Positions 16,699 through 24,317 of a stretch of 25,581 nt of DNA are shown in pieces (the first letter of the stretch is position 1; each line of letters begins with the position of its first letter). Both the position numbers and the translations under genes were made by a program. The notes below the pieces were generated by a model. It was not told the origin of the DNA. It made no database searches and saw only the letters and a program-made list of their open reading frames with translations. Origin of the DNA: Bacilli bacterium. Its GTDB lineage: Bacteria > Bacillota_I > Bacilli_A > RF39 > UBA660. Where the stretch lies: assembly GCA_900757295.1 (NCBI GenBank), contig CAAENH010000122.1, forward strand, positions 1 through 25,581, in the 5' to 3' direction.

Positions 16699-17124
16699 GA
16701 TTCTTAAAATAGGATCTTTTTTTCTGCGTAGAAAATAAGGCTTATATAAATCTACTAAACAAAGAATCATTTCTTTACAGGAATTATTAATAATATATTC
16801 CATTTCTTCTAAATCTTTAATTGTAAAAGCATACTTAGGATGTTTATAATAATTTGGCTCTATTATATGAGCCTTTCTTTGAAATTTTTCTATTTCATTA
16901 TAATCTTTATGTAAATATTCTAATTCTTTTAAATGGTATAAAAGAATATCAATAGGGGCAAATACTATATCTGGATTGTCAACAAAGTCATCTAACTGTC
17001 CCATTATTTCATTAGCAGGAAATAATATTACATTTGTGTGGTCTAGCAATAAGAGTTTAATACTATCAATATTGTTTCTATTATACATAAAATAAATATT
17101 ACTGCGACTAATAAATTCATTCAT
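16687..17124 (-). CDS. Unknown 145-aa protein in the rarA-gpsA operon
   Basis: I do not recognise this protein. It is soluble, with alternating beta and helical pattern: IYFMYNRNNIDSIKLLLLDH near 10-29, ILFPANEIMGQLDDFVDNPD near 33-52, then a helical acidic section and a basic end LRRKKDPILRILNI. AGGTGATATAGAA before the ATG is a good ribosome binding site. It starts 37 bases after gpsA on the same strand, so it is the last gene of rarA-gpsA. Its final 12 bases overlap the end of the convergent tcdA gene. No active-site motif is visible. Confidence 0.72.
   Translation of the reverse strand: MNEFISRSNIYFMYNRNNIDSIKLLLLDHTNVILFPANEIMGQLDDFVDNPDIVFAPIDILLYHLKELEYLHKDYNEIEKFQRKAHIIEPNYYKHPKYAFTIKDLEEMEYIINNSCKEMILCLVDLYKPYFLRRKKDPILRILNI
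16697..16724 (+). terminator. Terminator after tcdA
   Basis: Arms AAGATTC (16697-16703) and GGATCTT (16712-16718, one G-T pair) are followed by a T run. It starts within the tcdA stop codon and lies inside the end of the convergent 145-aa gene. Confidence 0.55.
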
Positions 17125-17161
17125 TTCTATATCACCTAATGATATATATGCTTTAATATTT

Positions 17162-18139
17162 TTATTTATTACTTGAATTTAACCATTCTATTAAAATATT
17201 TGGATCTTCATTTTTAAACACTATATCATATAAAGTATTTATAAGTTCACTTTCTATATCATTCCTACTTAATATTTTACTAATAGAGTTTAAACTGCTG
17301 TATCCTTCAACGGTATTATCTATTAAATAGTTATTTTTTTCATTTAATGTAGCATTTATTAAAAATTTCCCAAAACTAAAATTACGGCTTTTTGTACTAG
17401 TGCATGTTAATATAATATCTCCAATGCCTGCATAACTTAGAATAGTTTTTTCATCACCATTTAAATGTTTTAGAATATTTTTTATTTCATACATTGATTC
17501 AGTAATTAAGAATGATAATGTAGATTCTTGATAGCCAAGTCCATTTATGATACCTGCTGCTATAGCAATAACATTTTTAATAGCACCACATAATTCAACT
17601 CCAACTACATCTTGAGTTTCTTGTAATTTAACAGTAGGAGAGTTTAATGTTTTACTCACTTTAGCTATAGCGTCTTTAGATTTGCTTGCTAATGTTAAAG
17701 CTACAGGATTGTTATTTGCTACATCAATGGCAAAGCTTGGACCTGACATCACTACAACATGCTTACATTTAGTAACTTCTTCTGTTATTTGATGAATAAA
17801 CTTGCAAGATTCTTGTTCAATTCCTTTAGTTCCAATACATATTATTGAATCATGATTAATAAATTTCTTAATATTATTCATAGTTTCATAAATATATTGA
17901 GCAGCTACAATAACATAAATAACATCTTTGTCCTTTACACATTCTTCTAATGATGTAGTAAATTCGATTTCTTTTGGAATTTTTACACCTTTTAAAATAT
18001 CACTTAATTGATGCTTTTTATTAACTAAGTCAACTTTTTCTTTGCTCTCTGACCAAATTGTAACATTATTGTTATTTTGATTTAATCTTAAACTTACTGC
18101 TAAGCTGTATGCTCCACAGCCGACCATTGCTATTTTCAT
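17162..18139 (-). CDS. gpsA: Glycerol-3-phosphate dehydrogenase [NAD(P)+]
   Basis: GpsA reduces dihydroxyacetone phosphate to sn-glycerol 3-phosphate for phospholipid synthesis. The 325-aa protein has the N-terminal dinucleotide fold, Lys105 in CIGTKGIEQ, the GPSFA motif at 133-137, the catalytic Lys188 in GAIKNVIAIAAG and the C-terminal AGIGDIILTCTSTKSRN segment. The first glycine-rich turn reads GCGAYS at 7-12 where the family normally has GxGxxG with Trp; the third glycine is Ser. It starts two bases after the rarA stop, with its AGAAGTGA site inside rarA, so the two are translationally coupled. gpsA is usually next to der or plsY, and pairing with rarA is not the common Bacillus order. 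Confidence 0.93.
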   Translation of the reverse strand: MKIAMVGCGAYSLAVSLRLNQNNNNVTIWSESKEKVDLVNKKHQLSDILKGVKIPKEIEFTTSLEECVKDKDVIYVIVAAQYIYETMNNIKKFINHDSIICIGTKGIEQESCKFIHQITEEVTKCKHVVVMSGPSFAIDVANNNPVALTLASKSKDAIAKVSKTLNSPTVKLQETQDVVGVELCGAIKNVIAIAAGIINGLGYQESTLSFLITESMYEIKNILKHLNGDEKTILSYAGIGDIILTCTSTKSRNFSFGKFLINATLNEKNNYLIDNTVEGYSSLNSISKILSRNDIESELINTLYDIVFKNEDPNILIEWLNSSNK

Positions 18140-18141
18140 TT

Positions 18142-19338
18142 TTATTCACTTCTTCTTTCTTTATCAAATGCCATTAAAGCATTTTCATATTTGTTATTTT
18201 TAGGAGTATAATATTTTTTATTTTTAATATTATCAGGAAGATATTGCTGCTTCACATAAGAATTAGGGTAGTTATGAGGATATTTATAATTTGGATTATG
18301 ATTTCTTATATGAGGCGGTACATTCCCTGTATTGCCATTTCTAATGTCATTTAATGCGCTGTCTATAGCACTTATACCACTATTACTTTTTGGGCTTTTT
18401 GCTAATTCAATAACCACATCAGCTAAAGGTATTCTTGCTTCAGGCAATCCAACTAATTTGGCGGCTTCTATAGCACTCATAACTTTGACTCCCATCATTG
18501 GATTTGCAAGTCCAATATCCTCATATGCTATAACACTCATTCTTCTATAAATACTATCTAAATCACCGCCTTCAATTAATCTAGCTAAGTAGTGAAGCGC
18601 TGCGTTAACATCACTTCCGCGAATAGATTTTTGAAATGCAGATAGAGCTTCATAGTAGCCATCTTCGTTTTTATCATGAAAAAATGTTGGCTTAGAATTA
18701 ATATTTTTTACATTATCTATCGTTATTTCATGATTATTAGAAGAGTAATAACATATTTCTAATAGATTTAAAGCACTTCTAAAATCACCACTGGATAGTC
18801 TTGCTATATATACTAAAGCTTCATTTTCTATTTTAATATTTTCTAAATAATTGCAAGCACGTTTTAAGCCAGTAACTATATCATCTAAAGTTAATTCTTT
18901 TAATTCAAATATTTGTAATCTACTTCTAATAGCTGGATTGATACTGTTATACGGATTTGATGTTGTCATTCCAATTAAAATTATCAAACCATTTTCAATA
19001 TAAGGTAAAAGTAAATCTTGCTTATCTTTATTTAGACGATGAATTTCATCCATGATAACAATCATTTGACCTTCCATTTTTGCTTCTTCAATTACAATAT
19101 CAAAATCGCTTTTATTATTAATTGTTGCATTTAAAAAACGATAGGGCATATTTAATTCATTAACTAATGCATAAGCAATACTGGTTTTTCCAATACCAGG
19201 CTTTCCATGTAAAATACACGAAAATAGTTTCTTATTATCTACTAAATTTCTTAATACTTTGTTTTTACCAACTAAATGTTGCTGACCTATAATATCATCT
19301 AATTTAGTAGGACGAATTTTATTTGCTAAAATTTCCAT
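18142..19338 (-). CDS. rarA: Replication-associated recombination protein A (MgsA-type AAA+ ATPase)
   Basis: RarA acts at stalled replication forks with SSB and the clamp. The 398-aa protein has the typical start EILANKIRPTKLDDIIGQQHL, Walker A GKPGIGKT at 45-52, Walker B with Asp97-Glu98 in IMDEIHR, the sensor TTSNPYNSINPAIRSR, and the C-terminal tetramerisation region with YRRMSVIAYEDIGLANP and NVPPHIRNHN. Length is a little under the Bacillus protein. An ATG at 19338 with GGTG eight bases upstream is preferred over the in-frame TTG/GTG at 19350-19345, which contain that site. Its promoter region is shared head to head with xerD. In Bacillus the gene (yrvN) also lies by 6S RNA and the tcdA homologue. 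Confidence 0.95.
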   Translation of the reverse strand: MEILANKIRPTKLDDIIGQQHLVGKNKVLRNLVDNKKLFSCILHGKPGIGKTSIAYALVNELNMPYRFLNATINNKSDFDIVIEEAKMEGQMIVIMDEIHRLNKDKQDLLLPYIENGLIILIGMTTSNPYNSINPAIRSRLQIFELKELTLDDIVTGLKRACNYLENIKIENEALVYIARLSSGDFRSALNLLEICYYSSNNHEITIDNVKNINSKPTFFHDKNEDGYYEALSAFQKSIRGSDVNAALHYLARLIEGGDLDSIYRRMSVIAYEDIGLANPMMGVKVMSAIEAAKLVGLPEARIPLADVVIELAKSPKSNSGISAIDSALNDIRNGNTGNVPPHIRNHNPNYKYPHNYPNSYVKQQYLPDNIKNKKYYTPKNNKYENALMAFDKERRSE

Positions 19339-19355
19339 ATTAAACACCAATATCT

Positions 19356-19361
19356 ATTATA
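19356..19361 (-). promoter_or_regulatory. -10 element of rarA
   Basis: On the minus strand a TATAAT lies 17 bases before the rarA ATG. Transcription would start near 19349, at the GGTG ribosome binding site. The -35 region is poor. Confidence 0.4.
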
Positions 19362-19373
19362 AACTATTATTTA

Positions 19374-19402
19374 TTCAATTAATAGTTTTCTTGTGATAAA
19401 AT
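19374..19402 (+). promoter_or_regulatory. xerD promoter (TTCAAT, 17 bp, TGATAAAAT)
   Basis: TTCAAT at 19374-19379 and TAAAAT at 19397-19402, with TG in extended -10 position, precede the ATG at 19422 by 19 bases. The region is divergent with rarA and very short. Confidence 0.45.
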
Positions 19403-19421
19403 GTAAATATAGAGGTAAAAT

Positions 19422-20294
19422 ATGATTGAAAAATATATTGATTATTTAAAATATGAAAAAAAGTTAAGTGAAAATACCATTAATTCTTATAAAAATGATT
19501 TAGATTGTTTTAAAGATTTTTTTAAAAAAGATTTAACTAAAATAAATTTAGATGATATGCATAAATATTTAGATCATTTAAATAAAGAGAATAAAAAAGC
19601 AACAACAGTAGCTCACAATATAACAGTTATTAATTCATTTTATTCATTTTTGATAAACGAAAATATAATAGCAACTAACCCTTGTACTAATATTATTAGT
19701 CCTAAATTAGCCAAGAAATTGCCTAATTATTTAACTGAAGAAGAAGTTGATAAACTTTTAAATATTCCTCTAAAAACGGCATATGATTATCGAAATAAGG
19801 CTATGCTTGAACTTTTATATGCTACTGGAATACGAGTTAGTGAGTTGATTAATTTAAAATTTGTTAATCTAGAGTTGCAAGATGATTTTATTAGAGTAAT
19901 GGGTAAGGGAAGCAAGGAAAGAATAATTCCAATGAGTAATATTTCTAAAAAATATCTTATAGAATACATTGAAATTTATCGTAAAACTTTATTAAAAAGC
20001 AAAGACAGTGAGTATCTTTTTATAAATAATCAAGGTAATGTTATATCTCGAGTAGGTTTCTTTAAAATCATAAAAAAACTATGTTTAGAAAATAACATTA
20101 GTAAAAATGTTAGTCCACATATATTAAGACATTCTTTTGCAACTCATCTTTTAGCACATGGTGCAGATTTAAGAGTTATACAAGAATTATTGGGACATAG
20201 CGATATTTCAACTACTCAAATTTATGCTCATTTAATAAATGATAAACTAAAAAAAGACTACGAAGAGTTTCATCCTCATAGTCATAAAATGTAA
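19422..20294 (+). CDS. xerD: Tyrosine recombinase XerD-like
   Basis: The 290-aa protein resolves chromosome dimers at dif sites, probably with a XerC partner or alone. It has the N-terminal SAM-like binding domain (IEKYIDYLKYEKKLSENTI to about 85) and a catalytic domain with the full set Arg138, Lys162, His233, Arg236, His259 and Tyr268. Key stretches are YATGIRVSEL, HILRHSFATHLL and LLGHSDISTTQIYAHL. Length is standard for XerC/XerD, shorter than XerS. GAGGTAAAAT precedes the ATG. XerC and XerD are hard to separate by eye; a chromosomal housekeeping setting with no phage genes argues against an integrase. It is closed by a strong terminator. Confidence 0.92.
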   Translation: MIEKYIDYLKYEKKLSENTINSYKNDLDCFKDFFKKDLTKINLDDMHKYLDHLNKENKKATTVAHNITVINSFYSFLINENIIATNPCTNIISPKLAKKLPNYLTEEEVDKLLNIPLKTAYDYRNKAMLELLYATGIRVSELINLKFVNLELQDDFIRVMGKGSKERIIPMSNISKKYLIEYIEIYRKTLLKSKDSEYLFINNQGNVISRVGFFKIIKKLCLENNISKNVSPHILRHSFATHLLAHGADLRVIQELLGHSDISTTQIYAHLINDKLKKDYEEFHPHSHKM

Positions 20295-20326
20295 AAGGAA
20301 ATACTAAATCATTTCCTTTTTATTTT
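20293..20326 (+). terminator. Terminator after xerD
   Basis: A 10-bp perfect stem, AAAAGGAAAT with ATTTCCTTTT (20293-20302 and 20311-20320), continues into a T-rich stretch. It begins in the xerD stop codon. On the minus strand its A-run gives a usable T tail as well, so it may also end the 48-aa gene. Confidence 0.75.
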
Positions 20327-20332
20327 TAATTA

Positions 20333-20479
20333 CTAACGAGCGTTATTTTTTGCTGAGTTAGAATTTGAATTTTTTGCACTATTTTTTGCACTATTTGAGT
20401 TTTTTGCTGTATTACGGGCATTATTACTGTTTTTAGCGCTGCAATTTCTTGCACTGTTAGTATTTCTTGCATTACTCAT
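20333..20479 (-). CDS. 48-aa Asn/Ser/Ala-rich basic repeat protein
   Basis: A short minus-strand ORF with a very good ribosome binding site, GGGAGG, nine bases before the ATG. The product contains only Met, Ser, Asn, Ala, Arg, Lys, Thr and one Cys (Cys13). It is built from the tripeptide Ala-(Lys/Arg)-Asn, repeated eight times plus a final Ala-Arg, usually preceded by Ser or Thr. There are nine basic and no acidic residues, so it is strongly positive and has no hydrophobic core or membrane segment. The repeats use different codons for Ala (GCA, GCT, GCC) and Arg (AGA, CGT), which argues that the protein, not a DNA repeat, is kept. Function unknown. It lies between the xerD terminator and the ZIP transporter gene, divergent from the latter. 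Confidence 0.7.
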   Translation of the reverse strand: MSNARNTNSARNCSAKNSNNARNTAKNSNSAKNSAKNSNSNSAKNNAR

Positions 20480-20537
20480 ATTCAATTACCTCCCACTATT
20501 ATTATGGCTGAAAGTAGATTGCTTATTCATTTAAATT

Positions 20538-20563
20538 ATGGAAATAAATGGGTTTATTTTCAT
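20538..20563. promoter_or_regulatory. Inverted repeat between the 48-aa gene and the ZIP gene
   Basis: Eleven-base arms (20538-20548 and 20553-20563, one G-T pair) flank TGGG in the divergent 131-base region. It may be an operator for one or both genes. It does not match known Zur or AdcR boxes. Confidence 0.3.
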
Positions 20564-20610
20564 AAATCAATTTAAACATTCATATATATAGAAAAGGGGA
20601 GGGCTTTATT

Positions 20611-21360
20611 TTGAAAATAGTTTATCCTTTAATAATATCGTCTATTGCTGGGCTTTCTACAGTATTAGGATCATTAGTTATCTTTTTTAAAATATCTAAA
20701 AAGAACATTAAAAAATTTATTACTTTTTGTTTATCATTTTCTTTAAGCATTATGATATCTATATCAATTACAGATTTAATTCCTAATTCAAGTTTTGTTT
20801 TAATATCAAAATATAGTTTATTCAAAGGAAGCATTATATCAATAATATCGTTTATAATTGGTATATTGTCCATAAAATATTTAAATAAATGTATTAAAAC
20901 TCAAAGCAACAATAATAATTTATACAAATTAGGTATTTTAAATATGGTAGCTTTAATGTTGCATAATCTTCCAGAAGGTATTGCGACATTTATGAGTGCG
21001 TATAAAGATATAAATTTAGGCATATCACTTGGAATAGCGATAATGCTTCATAATATACCAGAAGGAGTGTCTATTGCCGTTCCTCTTTATTATTCAACAA
21101 ATGATAAAGGATTAGCAATCAAGCGAACATTTATTTCCGGGTTAGCAGAGCCTTTAGGAGCACTTTTAGCATTTATATTTTTGTCTAGATTTATTTCAGA
21201 TAGTTTAATTAGTATTGTACTTATTTTTGTTGCTGGTCTAATGATAAGTTTATCTATTAATGAACTTTTGAAAGAAGCTTTAAAATATAAAGAAGATAAA
21301 TATATAATATATGGTTTATTAAGTGGTGTAGCTATTATTATAGTAAATCATTTATTATAA
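20611..21360 (+). CDS. ZIP family divalent metal transporter
   Basis: The 249-aa protein has about eight membrane segments and the two metal-site motifs of ZIP transporters, HNLPEG at 118-123 and HNIPEG at 147-152, in the fourth and fifth segments. It imports zinc or related metals such as iron or manganese; the exact ion cannot be read. The order matches the ZupT/GufA branch. The start is TTG at 20611, with the strong site GGGGAGGG eight bases upstream and no alternative ATG. It is divergent from the 48-aa gene and followed by a minus-strand gene, so it is a single-gene unit. Confidence 0.9.
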   Translation: MKIVYPLIISSIAGLSTVLGSLVIFFKISKKNIKKFITFCLSFSLSIMISISITDLIPNSSFVLISKYSLFKGSIISIISFIIGILSIKYLNKCIKTQSNNNNLYKLGILNMVALMLHNLPEGIATFMSAYKDINLGISLGIAIMLHNIPEGVSIAVPLYYSTNDKGLAIKRTFISGLAEPLGALLAFIFLSRFISDSLISIVLIFVAGLMISLSINELLKEALKYKEDKYIIYGLLSGVAIIIVNHLL

Positions 21361-21409
21361 TATTTATATTGGTTAACATAATATATATTATAGGAAGTTA
21401 GATATAAAT

Positions 21410-21442
21410 AAAAAAGATTCAATATTTAGTTGATATTAAACC
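21410..21442 (-). terminator. Terminator after the XRE regulator
   Basis: On the minus strand a 10-bp stem with two G-T pairs ends in six T. The stop codon of the regulator (21436-21438) is inside the first arm. Confidence 0.6.
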
Positions 21443-22224
21443 TTTCTTGATTGAATTTCAGCTATTTTTTCAAATACTTCAGATGCATTAGATTCATTAA
21501 TAGTTGTATATCCAAGTTCTTTTAAAGCTTGCACTTTAATAGTATTAAGTTGTTGAGTTCTACTTAAAGTTTCTTCCTTTTTTTGTTCTATTTCTTGAAC
21601 AAAGCGTTTATGAGAATCCATAATTCTACTACGAGAAGCACCACCATTATTATATAAATTTAATGCAGAGTACAATATACCCTCAAATATAAATTGCTTA
21701 TCTTCATTGAACTTGTATTCATCAGGATTAGTAAAACCAGTAGTTTTAGACATATATCCAAATATATATTTAATTTCTGGAACATTTTCAACTGATTGTA
21801 GCATGTGATATAAGTATAACATTAAATAATAAGTTTTCTCTCTTTCAGATTCATTTTCACCGCAATCTACAATTTTTTCTTTTAGTAGGTAAGTGATATC
21901 CGAAAGTAGGGTTTGTTCATCTTTTCTTAACCCTTTTAAATCAAAGATGCTGTCATACTCCCCTGCACTCTTTATACTTTTACTTAATTTTGACTCAATA
22001 TTCATTAAATAATCAGTACTAATATGTATATTAGCGATAGTTTCGTCATCACCATCATCTATATCTAATAATTTAAAAAGCAAAATTTTCTTTTCTTTTG
22101 GCCATTTATTTAAACTATCTAATTCTAAATAGTTATATACCATTTGTCTAGATACTCCTAAATATTTAGCTAATCTAACTTTGGAAATACCTAATTCCTG
22201 CAATAATTCTTTTAAGTTGTTCAT
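21436..22224 (-). CDS. XRE-type helix-turn-helix regulator with unknown C-terminal domain
   Basis: The 262-aa protein starts with a helix-turn-helix at about residues 8-32 (LGISKVRLAKYLGVSRQMVY), followed by an acidic linker. A mainly helical C-terminal part of about 190 residues contains LLKEKIVDCGENESEREKTY, YGDNNGGASRSR-like turn YNNGGASRSRIMDSHKRF, and an end with IQSRKV. The C-terminal part is not a known sensor domain to me; it could mediate dimerisation or ligand binding. I prefer the second ATG (22224) because AAGGG abuts the first (22233). It stands alone with the best-matching promoter of the window. Targets are unknown; self-regulation is possible. Confidence 0.8.
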   Translation of the reverse strand: MNNLKELLQELGISKVRLAKYLGVSRQMVYNYLELDSLNKWPKEKKILLFKLLDIDDGDDETIANIHISTDYLMNIESKLSKSIKSAGEYDSIFDLKGLRKDEQTLLSDITYLLKEKIVDCGENESEREKTYYLMLYLYHMLQSVENVPEIKYIFGYMSKTTGFTNPDEYKFNEDKQFIFEGILYSALNLYNNGGASRSRIMDSHKRFVQEIEQKKEETLSRTQQLNTIKVQALKELGYTTINESNASEVFEKIAEIQSRKV

Positions 22225-22257
22225 GCTTGACATCCCTTCTCTATGTTTACATATATA

Positions 22258-22285
22258 ATTATATCACTTAACAAATTAGTGTCAA
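22258..22285 (-). promoter_or_regulatory. Consensus promoter of the XRE regulator
   Basis: On the minus strand a perfect TTGACA (22285-22280) and a perfect TATAAT (22263-22258) are 16 bases apart, with TG before the -10. It is the closest match to the sigma-70/sigma-A consensus in the window. Confidence 0.75.
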
Positions 22286-22339
22286 CTATAAAGTAAATTA
22301 TAATCTATAACAAAAACTAATTATTTTACTTTGCATCTA

Positions 22340-22446
22340 TTAATTTAATAATAGTATCTTCCTTATGAATGCATTTTCTAATTCAATTACTGGTCTTGTT
22401 TTTATTTTACCACCATTATCAATATATCTTTTTCTTTTATTATCAT
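22340..22446 (-). pseudogene. Possible frameshifted small gene downstream of mnmA
   Basis: An ATG at 22446 follows GAGGAG by nine bases but opens only a 13-codon frame. After an A-rich run (AAAAGAAAAAGA) a second frame continues for about 30 residues with a protein-like composition: KRKRYIDNGGKIKTRPVIEL, then ENAFIRKILLLN and stop. One extra A in the run would join them into about 35 aa. This may be a broken gene, a small gene with frameshifting, or chance in AT-rich DNA. I do not recognise the family. Confidence 0.3.
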
Positions 22447-22460
22447 ATTAGTACTCCTCG

Positions 22461-22479
22461 TATAATATTAAATATTATA
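22461..22479. promoter_or_regulatory. 19-bp palindrome after mnmA
   Basis: TATAATATT and AATATTATA flank a single A just beyond the mnmA stop. It contains TATAAT on both strands, so it may be a -10 region, a weak terminator stem or a binding site. It precedes the possible small gene at 22446. Confidence 0.3.
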
Positions 22480-22488
22480 TTTTGAAAA

Positions 22489-23595
22489 CTATAAGTACCA
22501 TAATTTTTGATTGTTTTTATACACTTCTTTAATAATTCCACTGCCTATGCATTGTTCACCTAAATATAGTACACATGCTTGACCAGGCGTTACAGATTTT
22601 GCTTTACCATGATATCTTACCAATGCTTGATTATCATCTAAATATTCTACAGATACTGGATGATCTTGGCCGCGATATCTAAATTTAGCAGTACAAAATG
22701 TTGGTGCTGTTGGACTAATTAAATTAACTTGTTCTATCAAGCAGGCATCAGAATATAAATATTCATTATCTTCACCAAATGAAACATATAAAATATTTTT
22801 TTCTACATCTTTACCACAGACAAAATGTTTTTTATCATTGCCAGCAATACCAACGTTTCTTCTTTGACCAATAGTATAATTCATTAACCCTGTATGTCTA
22901 CCAATAACTTCTTTAGTTTCAACATCTACTATATCTCCAGGATTAGGTTTTAAGTAATTAGAAATAAATTCTTGATAATGACGTTCACCTATAAAACATA
23001 TTCCAGTAGAATCTTTCTTTTTAGCTGTATACAAATTATTTTCTAAAGCTATTTTTCTAACTTCAACTTTTGTTAATTCTCCAACAGGAAATAAAACATC
23101 TTTTAATTGATTAGGTGTTAACTGAGCTAGAAAATAACTTTGATCTTTATTTTGATCTAAGCCTCTTAATAACTTACTATTATTAGTGCGAGCATAATGG
23201 CCAGTGGCTATATAATCTGCTCCTAATTTTCTAGCTTCTTTGATAAATACGTCAAATTTAATATACTTATTACACATTAAATCAGGATTAGGTGTTCTCC
23301 CTTTTTTTAATTCGTCTAAAAAATAAGTAAATACATTGTCCCAATATTCCTTAATAAAATCAACACGATGTAAAGGAATATCTAGTTCTTGACATACTTT
23401 TAAAGCATCATTGTAATCCTGCTCTTGAGGACATATATTATTGTTTAAAGTAGGATTACCTTCAATATCATTATTTAAGGTTGCATCCCAGTTACGCATA
23501 AATAAGCCGATTACTTCATATCCTTGTTTTTTTAATAAAAGTGCAGCAACTGAAGAATCAACTCCCCCACTCATTCCAACTACAACTTTTTTCAT
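22489..23595 (-). CDS. mnmA: tRNA-specific 2-thiouridylase MnmA
   Basis: MnmA activates uridine 34 of Lys, Glu and Gln tRNAs with ATP and replaces O2 by sulfur. The 368-aa protein has the PP-loop SGGVDSS at 9-15, the TPNPDLMCN motif with the catalytic Cys108, [12 protein letters not shown] at 125-136, and [11 protein letters not shown] with the second catalytic Cys200. The C-terminal beta-barrel holds [11 protein letters not shown] and a final [11 protein letters not shown]. Length is standard. AGGTGATG precedes the ATG. Its sulfur donor, a cysteine desulfurase usually encoded nearby, is not in this window. Confidence 0.97.
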   Translation of the reverse strand: MKKVVVGMSGGVDSSVAALLLKKQGYEVIGLFMRNWDATLNNDIEGNPTLNNNICPQEQDYNDALKVCQELDIPLHRVDFIKEYWDNVFTYFLDELKKGRTPNPDLMCNKYIKFDVFIKEARKLGADYIATGHYARTNNSKLLRGLDQNKDQSYFLAQLTPNQLKDVLFPVGELTKVEVRKIALENNLYTAKKKDSTGICFIGERHYQEFISNYLKPNPGDIVDVETKEVIGRHTGLMNYTIGQRRNVGIAGNDKKHFVCGKDVEKNILYVSFGEDNEYLYSDACLIEQVNLISPTAPTFCTAKFRYRGQDHPVSVEYLDDNQALVRYHGKAKSVTPGQACVLYLGEQCIGSGIIKEVYKNNQKLWYL

Positions 23596-23620
23596 TACAT
23601 CACCTGTTTTCTTAAAAACT

Positions 23621-23629
23621 ATTATATCA
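23621..23629 (-). promoter_or_regulatory. Extended -10 promoter of mnmA
   Basis: On the minus strand TGATATAAT lies 26 bases before the mnmA ATG. The -35 region is T-rich and not clear. Confidence 0.4.
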
Positions 23630-23634
23630 ATATT

Positions 23635-23664
23635 ATAAAAAAAAATAAAGTAAAGCTACTTTAT
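23635..23664 (-). terminator. Terminator after the SpoIIM-like gene
   Basis: An 8-bp perfect stem ATAAAGTA/TACTTTAT (23645-23652 with 23657-23664) with a 4-base loop ends in a run of eight T on the minus strand. The TAG stop of the SpoIIM-like gene sits at the stem-loop junction. Confidence 0.7.
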
Positions 23665-24240
23665 CAAGAAAGAAAATAAATTAAGGATAGGATTGGCTAA
23701 GAAATATAAAAATAAGTCATAACTTATAACAATAATTATAGATATAACTACTTTTAAAAACATATTTTTTAAATGATGATATAATGATTCATTCTCTTTT
23801 AAAATTAAAGTTTTTAGCATTTTTTTAGATATTTTTAGTGATATATACGATAAATAAACTAGAAATAAAAGATAAATAAGTTTGCAAACTACTATATATA
23901 TTAAAGAAAACAGTAATCCTTTAACTTTAAATGCACTATAAAATGAAGCTATTAAAAATCCAATAGAAGTTGACTCATAAAATAAATAAAAAAATACCAA
24001 TGGGACCCCTATTATAGAATAGGCTAGAAAAACTAGTATAATAATAGTTATTAAATGAGTAAATATCAAGTTTTGATGTTGTTTGCTTATTACTGTACTT
24101 AAACTATCCATTTTGGATAAAATCACCGACTTATTTAAATCACTCTGTAAATTAAAATAAAGTAATCCAAATATCACACCTATAAGAATTAAGGAAATAA
24201 TAAATATCTTTGCTACGTTTTTATTGTACATTCTTTTCAT
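23656..24240 (-). CDS. SpoIIM-like (stage II sporulation protein M family) membrane protein
   Basis: The 194-aa protein has four to five membrane segments: residues 10-30, a group near 62-85, a glycine/serine-containing segment with STSIGFLIASFYSAF near 90-104, one near 110-135 and one near the C-terminus. This spacing and the GFLIASF segment fit the SpoIIM/DUF95 family. In spore formers SpoIIM works with SpoIID and SpoIIP to degrade peptidoglycan at the septum during engulfment; related proteins also occur in non-spore-formers, so sporulation is not proven. AGGTGAAATAAA precedes the ATG. In Bacillus spoIIM lies near xerD (ripX), and xerD is 3.4 kb away here. Confidence 0.72.
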   Translation of the reverse strand: MKRMYNKNVAKIFIISLILIGVIFGLLYFNLQSDLNKSVILSKMDSLSTVISKQHQNLIFTHLITIIILVFLAYSIIGVPLVFFYLFYESTSIGFLIASFYSAFKVKGLLFSLIYIVVCKLIYLLFLVYLSYISLKISKKMLKTLILKENESLYHHLKNMFLKVVISIIIVISYDLFLYFLANPILNLFSFLIK

Positions 24241-24317
24241 TTTATTTCACCTATCTAAATATATTTACAATGTAACTAAAATATGATAAATTTATTTAAG
24301 TAACGGAGGTTTATAAA

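Noticed and set aside
19422..20294. Integrase of a mobile element
   Set aside because: Length, motif spacing and housekeeping neighbours fit XerC/XerD; no phage genes or attachment-site repeats were found nearby.
20333..20479. Alpha/beta-type small acid-soluble spore protein
   Set aside because: The 48-aa protein lacks the conserved Glu-containing protease site and hydrophobic helices of that family.
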